Part shown: one piece after another, positions 1 through 9,210 of the stretch
Layout of the letters: each line of letters opens with the position of its first letter
Position numbering within the stretch: position 1 is the first letter of the stretch
Origin: Methylonatrum sp040877625
Lineage (GTDB): Bacteria; Pseudomonadota; Gammaproteobacteria; Nitrococcales; Aquisalimonadaceae
Length of the DNA: 64,000 nt
Direction: 5' to 3'
Assembly (NCBI GenBank): GCA_040877625.1
Contig: JBBDNK010000005.1
Location: 99,654 to 163,653 of the forward strand
Translations under genes and position numbers: made by a program
The notes under the pieces: model-generated
Databases searched by the model: none
What the model was told of the DNA's origin: nothing
Seen by the model: the letters and a program-made list of their open reading frames with translations, nothing else

Positions 1-2
1 AC

Positions 3-1646
3 ACGCTGCAGACCTTCGACCCCCGCATCTACGCCGTCGGCGAATGCGTGCAGCACCGCGGCCAGTGCTACGGCCTGGTGGCGCCGTTGTTCGAACAGGC
101 CAAGGTCTGCGCCAATCATCTGGCGGGTTACGGCTTCCGCTACTACGAGGGGTCGGTAACCTCGACCAAGCTCAAGGTTACCGGTATCGATCTGTTCTCG
201 GCGGGGGATTTCCAGGATGCCGAGGGCGTGGATACCATCGTCTACCAGGACCCCTCCGCAGGCGTGTACAAGAAGGTTTGCGTCAAGGACGACCGTATCG
301 TCGGCGCGGTGCTTTACGGCGACACCGGCGACGGCACCTGGTACTTCAAGCTGCTCCGGGAAGGCACCTCCATTGCCGATTTCCGCGACGGCCTGCTGTT
401 CGGCCAGGCCCATCTGGGTGATTCCGGCCATGGAGGCGTCAGCCAGGTTGCCAACCTGCCGGATGATGCCCAGATCTGCGATTGCAATGGCGTCTGCAAG
501 GGCACCATCGTCAAGGCCATCACTGAGAACGGCCTGTTCACCCTTGACGAGGTCAAGGCGCACACCAAGGCGTCCGCGTCCTGCGGCTCCTGCCAGGGGC
601 TGGTCGAACAGCTGCTGGCCGCCACCATGGGCGGCGATTACGAAGCCGCCGCGGTGAAACCCATGTGTGCCTGTACGGACATGAGCCATGACCAGGTGCG
701 CGAGGCCATTCGTGCCGAACAGCTGACCAGCCTGCGCGGCGTGTTCGACACGCTGGGCTGGAAAACTCCGGACGGCTGCGACAAGTGCCGCCCGGCGCTG
801 AACTACTATCTCATCTCCACCTGGCCGGATCAGGCTCAGGACGATCCGCAGGCGCGCTTCGTCAACGAGCGCATGCACGCCAACATCCAGAAGGACGGTA
901 CCTACTCCGTGGTGCCGCGCATCTGGGGCGGCGTGACCACACCTTCGGAGCTGCGGGCCATCGCGGACGTTGCCGAAAAGTTCAAGGTGCCCACGGTGAA
1001 GATCACCGGAGGCCAGCGCATCGATCTGCTGGGCGTGAAAAAGCAGGACCTGCCGGGCATGTGGGGCGATCTTTCGGATGCCGGCTTTGTCTCCGGTCAT
1101 GCCTACGGCAAATCCCTGCGGACGGTGAAGACCTGCGTGGGCTCCGAGTGGTGTCGCTTCGGCACCCAGGACTCCACCACCTGCGGCATCCAGCTCGAAG
1201 AGATGACCTGGGGCTCGTGGACTCCTCACAAGTTCAAGATGGCCGTCTCCGGCTGCCCGCGCAACTGCGCCGAGGCCACCATCAAGGACTTCGGCGTGGT
1301 GGCGATCGACTCCGGCTGGGAACTGCACGTGGGCGGCAACGGCGGCGTGAAGATCCGCGCCACCGACGTGCTCTGTCGGGTAAAGACCATGGACGAAGTG
1401 AAGGAATACTGCGCCGCCTTCATGCAGCTCTACCGCGAGCAGGGCCGCTACCTGGAGCGCACCGCGCCCTGGATCGAGCGCGTCGGCCTGAGTTACGTCA
1501 AGGAGCGCGTCGTCGAGGACACGGACGGCCGCAAACAGCTGGCCGAGCGTTTCCACGCGTCCCAGAAACACGCCCAGGAGGACCCCTGGAAGAAATTCAG
1601 CAAGAACCATGAGGCCAAGTTCGTGCCATTGAAGCGCGCCGTCTAG
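3..1646 (+). CDS. nirB: Nitrite reductase [NAD(P)H] large subunit, 3' part (5' end outside window)
   Basis: C-terminal part of the sirohaem nitrite reductase that reduces nitrite to ammonium with NAD(P)H in the cytoplasm. The frame is open from base 3, so the GTG at 48 is internal: the residues just before it (FDPRIYAVGEC) belong to the FAD/NAD-binding domain. BFD-like [2Fe-2S] cysteine clusters follow at about 475-620 (CDCNGVC, CGSC) and 665-790. The ferredoxin-like and sirohaem/[4Fe-4S] domain carries CVGSEWC near 1132 and CPRNC near 1255, the C-x5-C and C-x3-C ligand pairs of the family. The N-terminal flavin domain is cut off by the window edge. It is followed by nirD, nasA and a nitrate porter, which points to assimilatory use. 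Identification is firm; only the missing 5' end limits it. Confidence 0.96.
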   Translation, partial: TLQTFDPRIYAVGECVQHRGQCYGLVAPLFEQAKVCANHLAGYGFRYYEGSVTSTKLKVTGIDLFSAGDFQDAEGVDTIVYQDPSAGVYKKVCVKDDRIVGAVLYGDTGDGTWYFKLLREGTSIADFRDGLLFGQAHLGDSGHGGVSQVANLPDDAQICDCNGVCKGTIVKAITENGLFTLDEVKAHTKASASCGSCQGLVEQLLAATMGGDYEAAAVKPMCACTDMSHDQVREAIRAEQLTSLRGVFDTLGWKTPDGCDKCRPALNYYLISTWPDQAQDDPQARFVNERMHANIQKDGTYSVVPRIWGGVTTPSELRAIADVAEKFKVPTVKITGGQRIDLLGVKKQDLPGMWGDLSDAGFVSGHAYGKSLRTVKTCVGSEWCRFGTQDSTTCGIQLEEMTWGSWTPHKFKMAVSGCPRNCAEATIKDFGVVAIDSGWELHVGGNGGVKIRATDVLCRVKTMDEVKEYCAAFMQLYREQGRYLERTAPWIERVGLSYVKERVVEDTDGRKQLAERFHASQKHAQEDPWKKFSKNHEAKFVPLKRAV

Positions 1647-1669
1647 CCAAACCGGTTTTCATAGGGTTC

Positions 1670-1704
1670 GCAGGGTGGATGGAGCAAAGCGATATCCACC
1701 GCAA
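1670..1704. repeat. REP-like palindrome between nirB and nirD
   Basis: An imperfect hairpin with 7-bp arms, GGTGGAT at 1674-1680 and ATCCACC at 1694-1700, separated by 13 bases containing GCAAAGCGAT. This composition is typical of short extragenic palindromes in gammaproteobacteria. It lies inside the transcribed nir operon, so it could form an RNA hairpin that affects message stability. No second copy of this exact type was seen in the window. Confidence 0.55.
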
Positions 1705-1746
1705 GGCCTCAGCAGGCAATACATACGGATAGAAGGGAACCATCCC

Positions 1747-2097
1747 ATGCAAGCCGCCAAAACCATGGACACCAACTGGCTCTCCATCGGCCGCATCGAG
1801 GACATCCCCGTTCTCGGTGCGCGCGTCGTGGAAACAGCCCACGGTCCCGTTGCCGTCTTCCGCAACAGCGCCGACGAAATATTCGCCCTGCTCGACCGCT
1901 GCCCGCATCAGGGTGGACCGCTCTCCGAGGGCATGGTCCACGGCCGTGTTGTCACCTGCCCGCTTCACGCCTGGCACATTCACCTGGACAAGGGCGAAGC
2001 CAAGGCCCCGGACGTCGGCTGTGTGCCGAAATTCGAGGTCCGCCTGGAGGGCGATGAAATCCATCTCAATCCGAACCCGATCGAGGCTGCCAGTTGA
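1747..2097 (+). CDS. nirD: Nitrite reductase [NAD(P)H] small subunit, Rieske type
   Basis: Small subunit of assimilatory nitrite reductase, 116 residues, a Rieske-fold protein that partners NirB. Both Rieske ligand pairs are visible: CPH at residues 52-54 and CPLH at 71-74, so this version should bind a [2Fe-2S] cluster, unlike NirD proteins that keep only the fold. The ATG at 1747 was chosen because it follows an AGAAGGGA ribosome site and gives a normal-length protein. An upstream in-frame ATG at 1675 would run through the palindrome and adds nonconserved residues. It lies 100 bases after nirB. Its stop is 17 bases before the ATG used for the nitrate reductase, so the three are probably one operon. 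Confidence 0.93.
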   Translation: MQAAKTMDTNWLSIGRIEDIPVLGARVVETAHGPVAVFRNSADEIFALLDRCPHQGGPLSEGMVHGRVVTCPLHAWHIHLDKGEAKAPDVGCVPKFEVRLEGDEIHLNPNPIEAAS

Positions 2098-2114
2098 GGG
2101 CGGCGGATAACTTT

Positions 2115-4790
2115 ATGCTGAATTCCGACCGTCAGGTCACACGGACCACCTGCCCGTACTGTGGTGTCGGCTGCGGCCTGCTTGTCAGCCGGGAGGCGGA
2201 CGGCCGCGTCACGGTGCAGGGAGATACCGATCATCCCGCCAACTACGGCAGGCTCTGCTCCAAGGGCGCGGCGCTTGGTGACACCGTGGATCTCGGCGGA
2301 CGGCTGCTGACCCCGGAAGTGCGTGGCCGGCGTGTGAGCTGGGATACCGCCCTGGATACCGTCGCCGACGGCTTGAGGAAGGTCGTCGAAGCGCATGGTC
2401 CGGGCGCAATCGCATTCTACGGTTCCGGACAAATGCTCACCGAGGACTATTATGTATCCAACAAGCTGTTCAAGGGTTTTCTGGGCACGCCCCATGTAGA
2501 CACCAATTCCCGGCTTTGCATGTCGTCCGCGGTCGCGGGCCACAAGCGGGCTTTCGGGTCCGACACGGTCCCCGGCTGCTACGAGGACCTGGAACTGGCG
2601 GACCTGCTCGTGATCACCGGGTCCAACCTGGCCTGGTGTCACCCGGTGATCTATCAGCGCATCAAGGCGGCCAAGGCCCGGCGGCCCGGCATGCGTGTCG
2701 TGGTCATTGACCCGCGCCGAACGGACACCTGCGAGATTGCCGATTTACATCTGCCCCTGGCCCCCGGCACGGATGTGTGGTTATGGAACGGCCTGCTGGA
2801 TCACATGGCGAAGGAAGGTAAGGCGGACTACGTCTTCCTGGAGGAGAAAACAGAGGGGTATGGGGCAGCGATCCGGCAGGCCGCCCATAGTTCCGGCAGC
2901 ATTCCCACGGTGGCGGCACAGTGCGATCTGGCCGAGGCCGACGTCGCGGTGTTCTACCGCTGGTTCGCCGCCACCGAGAAGACCGTCAGCCTGTTCTCGC
3001 AGGGGGTGAATCAGTCGTCCGCGGGCACGGACAAGGTCAATGCCATCATCAACTGTCACCTGCTCAGCGGCCGCATCGGCCACCCGGGCATGGGCCCGTT
3101 CTCCATCACTGGCCAGCCCAACGCCATGGGTGGCCGCGAAGTCGGCGGCCTGGCCAATCAGCTTGCATCGCATATGGATTTCGACGCCGCGGACGTCGAC
3201 CGCGTGCGGCGCTTCTGGGATGCCCCCAATCTCGTCACCGGTCCCGGCCACAAGGCCGTGGACCTGTTCCAGGCCATTGAGACGGGTGAGATCCGCGCCG
3301 TGTGGATCATGGCCACCAACCCGCTGGTGTCCCTGCCGGATGCCGACCGCATGCGAGAGCTGCTCAAGCGCTGCGATCTGGTGGTGGTCTCCGAAGCCAT
3401 GCGCAGCACCGACACCAGTGTGACCGCCCATGTCCTGTTGCCGGCGCTGGCATGGGGCGAAAAGGACGGCACCGTGACCAACTCCGAGCGCCGTATCTCG
3501 CGCCAGCGCCCATTCCTGCCCGCGCCGGGCGAGGCAAGGGCGGACTGGTGGGCCATCAGCCAGGTAGCCTGTCGGCTGGGCTTCGGCGGCGCCTTTGCCT
3601 ATGACGGTCCGGACGCCATCTTCCGCGAGCACGCCGCGCTATCGGGCTTTGAGAATGCCGGCACCCGTGATTTCGACATCAGCGATCTGAGCGGCCTGGA
3701 CCGCCCCGCCTACGATGCCATGACGCCACGCCAATGGCCCATCCGCGACGGCGAGGACACCCCGCGCATGTTCTCCGACGGCCGTTTTTATACGCCCGGC
3801 GGCAGGGCGCGCATGGTGACGGTCGAGCCGCGTGCCCCGGTCAATCCGCCGAGCCCCGACTACCCGATGGTGCTCAACACCGGCCGCATCCGCGATCACT
3901 GGCATACCATGACGCGCACGGGCAAGGCCGCGCGGCTGTCGGCGCACATTGTCACTCCGTTTCTGCAACTGCACCCGGATGACGCAAATCGCCTGGGCCT
4001 GGACGACGATGCCCTGGCCCGGGCGAGCAGCCGGTGGGGTAGCGTGCTGGGGCGGGTGCGGGTCGATAGCGGCCAGCGCCGGGGCAGTGTGTTCGTGCCC
4101 ATGCACTGGAACGACCAGTACGCCGCCATGGGCCGTGTGGATGCCGTCGTCAACCCGGTCGTGGACCCCATCTCCGGGGAACCCGAGTTCAAGCATACGC
4201 CGGTGGCCATCACGCCGCTGGCGGCGCGTTGGCACGGCTTCCTGCTGCTGCGCGACGAACCGAGCCAGCCTCCCGGCTGTGCCTGGTGGGTCAAGGCCCG
4301 CGGCCCCGCCTTCACACGCTACGAGCTGGCCGGTGACGAAACTGCGGGGCAGCTTCCGGAACTTGCCTGCAGGCTGCTTCCCGGCGATGGCGAATGGCTG
4401 GAGATGGCCGACCCCGCACGCGGCAGCTACCGTGCCGCCTGGTTACGGGATGGGCGGCTCATGGGCTGCCTGTTCATGGGCCCCCAGGACAGCTTGCCGG
4501 CTCGCAACTGGCTGGCAGGTCTGTTCGACAGCCCAACGTTGCAGCCCCGTGAGCGCCTGGCGCTGCTCTCCGGCCGCCCGCCCGCCGGCCAGAAGGACGT
4601 TGGGCGCACGGTCTGCTCCTGCTTCGGCGTCGGCGAGAACACCATCGTCGAGGCCATCACGGGCGGCTGCACCAGCCCCGAGGCGATTACCGCACGGTGT
4701 CAGGCCGGCGGCAATTGCGGCAGTTGTCTGCCCGAGATTCAGTCTCTCATCACCCGGCATGCTCACCCGGCAAACAGGAGAACCGCGTAA
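2115..4790 (+). CDS. nasA: Assimilatory nitrate reductase, molybdopterin catalytic subunit with C-terminal BFD domain
   Basis: Cytoplasmic molybdoenzyme of 891 residues that reduces nitrate to nitrite. The N-terminal [4Fe-4S] ligands are Cys13, Cys16, Cys20 and Cys48. Cys135 in RLCMSSAV is the likely molybdenum ligand, as in Nap/Nas enzymes. The molybdopterin oxidoreductase core follows, with the dinucleotide-binding domain at about residues 575-700. A BFD-like [2Fe-2S] domain (CSCFGVG, then CGSC) sits at about 834-880, an architecture seen in NasA of Klebsiella. There is no Tat signal, which fits assimilation rather than periplasmic respiration. The ATG at 2115 was preferred over an upstream TTG at 2094 that overlaps the nirD stop. 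It lies between nirD and the nitrate porter. Confidence 0.94.
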   Translation: MLNSDRQVTRTTCPYCGVGCGLLVSREADGRVTVQGDTDHPANYGRLCSKGAALGDTVDLGGRLLTPEVRGRRVSWDTALDTVADGLRKVVEAHGPGAIAFYGSGQMLTEDYYVSNKLFKGFLGTPHVDTNSRLCMSSAVAGHKRAFGSDTVPGCYEDLELADLLVITGSNLAWCHPVIYQRIKAAKARRPGMRVVVIDPRRTDTCEIADLHLPLAPGTDVWLWNGLLDHMAKEGKADYVFLEEKTEGYGAAIRQAAHSSGSIPTVAAQCDLAEADVAVFYRWFAATEKTVSLFSQGVNQSSAGTDKVNAIINCHLLSGRIGHPGMGPFSITGQPNAMGGREVGGLANQLASHMDFDAADVDRVRRFWDAPNLVTGPGHKAVDLFQAIETGEIRAVWIMATNPLVSLPDADRMRELLKRCDLVVVSEAMRSTDTSVTAHVLLPALAWGEKDGTVTNSERRISRQRPFLPAPGEARADWWAISQVACRLGFGGAFAYDGPDAIFREHAALSGFENAGTRDFDISDLSGLDRPAYDAMTPRQWPIRDGEDTPRMFSDGRFYTPGGRARMVTVEPRAPVNPPSPDYPMVLNTGRIRDHWHTMTRTGKAARLSAHIVTPFLQLHPDDANRLGLDDDALARASSRWGSVLGRVRVDSGQRRGSVFVPMHWNDQYAAMGRVDAVVNPVVDPISGEPEFKHTPVAITPLAARWHGFLLLRDEPSQPPGCAWWVKARGPAFTRYELAGDETAGQLPELACRLLPGDGEWLEMADPARGSYRAAWLRDGRLMGCLFMGPQDSLPARNWLAGLFDSPTLQPRERLALLSGRPPAGQKDVGRTVCSCFGVGENTIVEAITGGCTSPEAITARCQAGGNCGSCLPEIQSLITRHAHPANRRTA

Positions 4791-4880
4791 TGGCCGGGTA
4801 AACGGGGTGCCCGATTCAAACATTTACTACGGCCTGCGGCGGCTCAGCTCCCGCATCGCCGCCGCTGAACCGAGGATTTC

Positions 4881-6170
4881 ATGAAAGAGGACGCCATGCC
4901 AAGGGACGAGGCCATGCGATACACCGCGCTCGGAATGAGCACCTACGCCTTCACCATCTGTTTTGCCGTCTGGGTCATGTTCGGTGTGATCGGCAACCCG
5001 ATCGCCGAGCAGCTCGGCCTGTCCGAAACCCAGTTCGGCATTCTCGCCGCCATGCCCATTCTCACCGGCTCCCTGGCTCGCTTGCCCGTGGGCATACTGA
5101 CGGATCGTTTTGGCGGCCGGCCGGTGTATGCGCTGCTGATGCTGTCCACCGTGCTGCCGATCTACCTGGTCCAGTACGCCACCACCTACGGACAACTGTT
5201 GGCGCTGGGCTTGTTCGTGGGCCTGTCGGGCGCTTCGTTCTCGGTGGGTATCGCCTATGTGGCGCGCTGGTTCCCGCGCGACCGGCAGGGCTTCGCCATG
5301 GGAATATTCGGCGCGGGCAATGCCGGTGCGGCCCTCACCAACTACGTGGCGCCGACCCTGATTGTAGTCTTCGGCTGGCGACTGGTGCCCACGGTGTACG
5401 CGATCGCTATGCTGGTGACGGCCCTGCTGTTCTGGCTTTTCACCCGGCCTGAGCCGGCGGTGGCGGGCGGCTCCACGCCATCCCTGCGTGCTCAACTTCA
5501 GGTGCTGCGGGACCCTCGGGTGCTCAAGTACTGTCAGTACTATTCCGTGGTGTTCGGCGGTTACGTGGCGCTGTCGCTCTATCTCACCCGCTACTACATC
5601 GCCGAGTTTGGTGTCGGCATCCAGCTTGCCGCGCTGATCGCCAGCATCTTTGTGCTGCCCTCCGGCGTTGTCCGCGCACTGGGTGGCTGGCTTTCCGATC
5701 GTTTCGGTGCCCACGCCGTCACCTGGTGGTGTATGTGGTCCAGCGTGATCTGCCTGTTCGTCATGTCCTACCCGCACACCGAATACGCCATTCAGACCGT
5801 TGACGGCGGCACTCTGCGCTTTTCCTTCGGCGTAAACCTCTGGTTGTTCACGGTGCTGCTGTTCATCGTCGGTATCGCCTGGGGTGTCGGCAAGGCATCG
5901 GTGTTCAAGTACATCTCGGATGGCTACCACCGGGATATCGGCGTGGTCTCCGGCATCGTCGGTCTGGCCGGCGGGCTGGGCGGCTTCCTGCTGCCCATCA
6001 TGTTTGGCGCTCTGGTGGACCTCACCGGCGTGCGCAGCACTGTGTTCATGCTGCTCTTTGGCGTTACCGCCGTCTCACTCATCTGGATGTGGTGGACGGA
6101 GCGCCGACCAGTGGCTCCGGAGCGCGGCTGGCAGCACGAACAGGGCATGGCGGCGGAAAGCGGGCGATAG
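4881..6170 (+). CDS. narK: Nitrate/nitrite porter of the NNP (NarK/NRT2) MFS family
   Basis: Inner-membrane nitrate importer or nitrate/nitrite antiporter, 429 residues with the usual 12 hydrophobic segments. Two features identify the NNP branch of the major facilitator superfamily: the loop 2-3 motif GILTDRFGGR and the glycine-rich signature FAMGIFGAGNAGAALTN in TM5. A second nitrate signature lies near residues 345-365 (GLAGGLGGFLLPI). The ATG at 4881 has a GAGG ribosome site; a second ATG six codons in is also possible. It follows nasA by 90 bases and completes the nirB-nirD-nasA-porter set for growth on nitrate as nitrogen source. The gene symbol is by family; NasA-type names are also used. 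Confidence 0.9.
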   Translation: MKEDAMPRDEAMRYTALGMSTYAFTICFAVWVMFGVIGNPIAEQLGLSETQFGILAAMPILTGSLARLPVGILTDRFGGRPVYALLMLSTVLPIYLVQYATTYGQLLALGLFVGLSGASFSVGIAYVARWFPRDRQGFAMGIFGAGNAGAALTNYVAPTLIVVFGWRLVPTVYAIAMLVTALLFWLFTRPEPAVAGGSTPSLRAQLQVLRDPRVLKYCQYYSVVFGGYVALSLYLTRYYIAEFGVGIQLAALIASIFVLPSGVVRALGGWLSDRFGAHAVTWWCMWSSVICLFVMSYPHTEYAIQTVDGGTLRFSFGVNLWLFTVLLFIVGIAWGVGKASVFKYISDGYHRDIGVVSGIVGLAGGLGGFLLPIMFGALVDLTGVRSTVFMLLFGVTAVSLIWMWWTERRPVAPERGWQHEQGMAAESGR

Positions 6171-6173
6171 CCA

Positions 6174-6210
6174 GGGAGCCTCTGATGTATTCCCATGGGG
6201 CTCTGCGGAG
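6174..6210 (+). repeat. Copy of interspersed GCCTCTGAT...TTCCCA repeat
   Basis: Begins GGGAGCCTCTGATGTATTCC, close to the sequence at 52840 and to both arms of the palindrome at 58951-59023. It lies directly after the nitrate porter stop codon. This copy is a single arm with no matching inverted arm nearby. Confidence 0.6.
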
Positions 6211-6459
6211 CCATCTCCCCGCATGTGTCGTTTCCCTTCTGCGGCAAATTGCTCGTTCGGGGGGTAGCCGCATCCATTACAATACAATCCGGTCGTGTCG
6301 GTTCTATCCGGATGCGGAGAGTGTCCAATCACTTGATTCAGGCCACGGCTGAGGGTGTCCTGTATAGGCTGGCGCTCAGTCAGGCATGCTGGCGGATACC
6401 GGATTGCGGGCATACGATGCAAACGTCGTGGGGCCGCCCGAGCACAAGAGGAATAAACG

Positions 6460-7884
6460 CTGGATACAGACAACCTTCCGGTCGAAAACGTTCTGGACCT
6501 TATGCTCGATGCGGTATGCGTCGTCAACCGTGAGGGGTATTTCGTCTTCGTCAGCGCCGCATGCGAACAGATCTTCGGCTACACGGCGGAGGAGATGATC
6601 GGCAAGGTGATGATCGATATGGTGCACCCTGACGATCGGGCCAGAACCCTGCAGACCGCGTCGGAGGTCATGTCCGGTCTCCCCCGTCCGCATTTCCGCA
6701 ACCGCTATATCCGTAAGGATGGAAGCGTCGTGCACATCATGTGGACGGCGCGAAGCTCGGTGAACCAGCTGCGGATCGGTGTGGCGCGCGACGTTACCGA
6801 ACTCACGCGGCACGAATCCCTGCAGGCGGCCTTGTATGCTATCTCCGAGGAGGCATTCGCCGCGGACGATCTGCTCACCATGATTCAGCGCATCCACGCG
6901 ATCATCGCCGGCCTGCTTCCGGCCGGCAGCTTTCTGGTCGCTCTGCGCAAGGACAACGGTGAAGGGCTGGAGTATCTCTACGTCGCCGACGAATGCGGCG
7001 GGCCGCCGGGGCAGGGCAGACGGGAAGCCGAAGCATTCTGTGTGGAGATCATCCGCAACGGGCAGGCCCTGCTGCTGGCCGGTCGTGAGTCGGCTGAGAA
7101 AACACCTGGCGAGGCGGGCAGTCGGGGGTCGCGGATGTTCGATTGGCTTGGCATGCCGCTGCGCTCACAAAAGGGCGTTGTCGGCGCGCTGGTGATGCAG
7201 GCTCAGGCGGGGGAGATCGGCTATACGGAGCAGGATCAGGAATTGCTGCAGTTCGTCTCCGCCCAGATAGCCACGGCAATCGAACGCAAACAGGCCGAGA
7301 TCAGGCTGCGCCATCGCGCACTGCACGATCCGCTAACGGATCTGCCAAACCGCATGCTGGTGTATGACCGACTGGAGAATGCGCTGGCCCGGGCCCGACG
7401 TAACGGCGTTCGCGCAGCCTTGCTGTTTATTGACCTGGACGAATTCAAGCAGGTTAACGACGCCTACGGGCATCTGATCGGCGATGTCTTGCTGCGCGAG
7501 GTCGCGCAGCGTCTTAGAGAGTGCGTACGCGAGGCGGACACCGTAGGCCGGGTTGGCGGTGACGAGTTCATGGTCGTGATTGAGGATCTCGGCGCAGCCG
7601 AACATGCCTTGTCCGTTGCCGAGAAGCTCCGCGCCGCTCTGGAACGGACCTTCGATGTGGCTGATCATCGCCTTGATGTCTCATCGAGCATCGGCATCGC
7701 CCTCTATCCCGAACACGGCGATGATGTTGAAAAGCTCACGCGGTGTGCCGATAAAGCCATGTACGACGCCAAGGCGTTGGGTGGAAACCGGATCGGAATG
7801 GCACCGAATGCGGCCTCGCCAGAGTCTGAGCCCGAGCCGACCGTCCATGGCGTATCATCCACCGCTGGCAAGGCTTTTCGCTAA
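6460..7884 (+). CDS. PAS-GAF-GGDEF diguanylate cyclase
   Basis: Predicted soluble diguanylate cyclase that makes c-di-GMP from two GTP. A PAS domain covers about residues 18-115, a GAF-like domain about 130-285 and the GGDEF domain about 300-455. The active-site GGDEF at residues 366-370 is intact, and the inhibitory I-site RxxD (READ) lies five residues before it, so product inhibition is likely. No membrane segment or EAL domain is present. The start is unusual: an in-frame TAA at 6454 is followed by ACG and then CTG at 6460. That CTG sits eight bases after AAGAGG and is the only upstream start that keeps the first residues of the PAS helix. An ATG at 6502 is the alternative and has no clear ribosome site. 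Confidence 0.9.
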   Translation: MDTDNLPVENVLDLMLDAVCVVNREGYFVFVSAACEQIFGYTAEEMIGKVMIDMVHPDDRARTLQTASEVMSGLPRPHFRNRYIRKDGSVVHIMWTARSSVNQLRIGVARDVTELTRHESLQAALYAISEEAFAADDLLTMIQRIHAIIAGLLPAGSFLVALRKDNGEGLEYLYVADECGGPPGQGRREAEAFCVEIIRNGQALLLAGRESAEKTPGEAGSRGSRMFDWLGMPLRSQKGVVGALVMQAQAGEIGYTEQDQELLQFVSAQIATAIERKQAEIRLRHRALHDPLTDLPNRMLVYDRLENALARARRNGVRAALLFIDLDEFKQVNDAYGHLIGDVLLREVAQRLRECVREADTVGRVGGDEFMVVIEDLGAAEHALSVAEKLRAALERTFDVADHRLDVSSSIGIALYPEHGDDVEKLTRCADKAMYDAKALGGNRIGMAPNAASPESEPEPTVHGVSSTAGKAFR

Positions 7885-7944
7885 CGAGATAAGTAATGGC
7901 TCCAACTCAGCCGGGCAGTATCGGGCGCGCGCAAGGCAGGGTGC

Positions 7945-9210
7945 GTGTCTGAATCGATTGCGGCGCGGTTCCGTATGGGCCAGCGCACCGCCATGGTTGG
8001 CGCGGCACTGGCAATTTTCGTCGGTATTTTCACGGCGAATGCTCCGGTGCCGCTGTACAGCTATTACCAGGTGCAGTGGGGCTTCTCGACCGCGGCCCTC
8101 ACGGCGGTGTACGCCGTTTTCGCGTTCGGCGTCCTTGCCGCGCTGATCATCATCGCCCCGCTGGCGGATCGCCTGGGTCGGCGACGCCTGCTGTTGCCGG
8201 GCGTGGCGCTGATCGCATTGAGCGCGGTCATGTTCTTGTACGCCACCGACATCGGCTGGTTGATGGCGGCCAGGCTGGTGAACGGAGTTGGCACTGGCAC
8301 TGTAACCGCGTCCGCCGCGGCGGTCCTGATAGAGGCTGATCCGGCCGGCAATCGTCGACGTGGTGCCCTGATTGCGACGTTGATGTTTGCGGTTGCGGCA
8401 TCGTCCGGGCCCGCTGTTGCGTCGGCCGGCCTGTACTTCGACTTCTGGCCCGCGGTCATGCCGTTCTCCCTGACGCTGATTGTGTCGGCAATAGCCGGGG
8501 GCAGCCTGTTCCTTGCCCCGGAGACAGCGCCACATGCCGGGAGGCCGGTGTACTTGCGGGACTGGAGGCCGCAGCGCCCTCGCGTTCCCGCCGTTATGCT
8601 GCTGCCGTTTCTGACCGGTGCGCTGGCGCTTACGCTTGCGTGGATGACCGGGGGTTTGTTCGCCTCTCTGGTGCCGTCATTTGCCAGGGAGCTGCTCAGT
8701 ATTTCCAACCTCGGTCTTGCCGGCCTGTTCTCCGCGGTCTTTCAGGGGCTGGGAGGTTTTTCCCAGCTCTGGTTCCAGTCCCGCTCGGTGCAACGCTGCC
8801 TGACCTTGGGGGCACCGGTCCTTGTTATCGGCTTATGTGTCTGCTTACTCTCTTTCCATCTGGTGTCACCGTTGTTCTTCGGGATAGGTACCGTCGTTGC
8901 CGCGCTGGGGTTCGGAGGGGCATTTGCCGGCAGCATCGCGGTGGTGGGTCTGAGCGCACCGGAAGGTACGCGAGCGGAAGTGTTTTCCGCACTTTATATC
9001 ATCGGCTACATGGCTGTTTCGCTGCCAGTGCTGGTGCTCGGGCTGGCGGCGGACCTGGTGGGTTTCAAGTCGGCTATTCTTGTGTACGTTGCGGTCATTG
9101 GCAGCGGAATGGTGCTGATCCTGTTGCTGGTCAGGTGGGGACATGCCACTGCGCGCGTTGACGGAGACGCTGACTTTGCAAGACTCAAAAATGAGGAGGA
9201 GTGCCCGTGA
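7945..9210 (+). CDS. MFS transporter, substrate unknown
   Basis: Major facilitator superfamily membrane protein of 421 residues with about 12 hydrophobic segments. The loop 2-3 motif is visible as PLADRLGRRR near residue 75. GTG at 7945 is the start; AGGCAGG lies just before it. The stop codon overlaps the start of the following VOC protein, so the two are translationally coupled. That pairing suggests a small organic substrate or a resistance function, but the sequence does not show which. The residues do not match the nitrate porter branch. Confidence 0.8.
   Translation: MSESIAARFRMGQRTAMVGAALAIFVGIFTANAPVPLYSYYQVQWGFSTAALTAVYAVFAFGVLAALIIIAPLADRLGRRRLLLPGVALIALSAVMFLYATDIGWLMAARLVNGVGTGTVTASAAAVLIEADPAGNRRRGALIATLMFAVAASSGPAVASAGLYFDFWPAVMPFSLTLIVSAIAGGSLFLAPETAPHAGRPVYLRDWRPQRPRVPAVMLLPFLTGALALTLAWMTGGLFASLVPSFARELLSISNLGLAGLFSAVFQGLGGFSQLWFQSRSVQRCLTLGAPVLVIGLCVCLLSFHLVSPLFFGIGTVVAALGFGGAFAGSIAVVGLSAPEGTRAEVFSALYIIGYMAVSLPVLVLGLAADLVGFKSAILVYVAVIGSGMVLILLLVRWGHATARVDGDADFARLKNEEECP

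Noticed and set aside
1675..1746. Longer nirD start at 1675
   Set aside because: It would translate through a REP-like palindrome, and the ATG at 1747 has a good ribosome site.
4827..5930. Minus-strand frame across the nitrate porter (367 codons)
   Set aside because: Antisense to a clear MFS porter; product is Gln/His-rich and has no domain.
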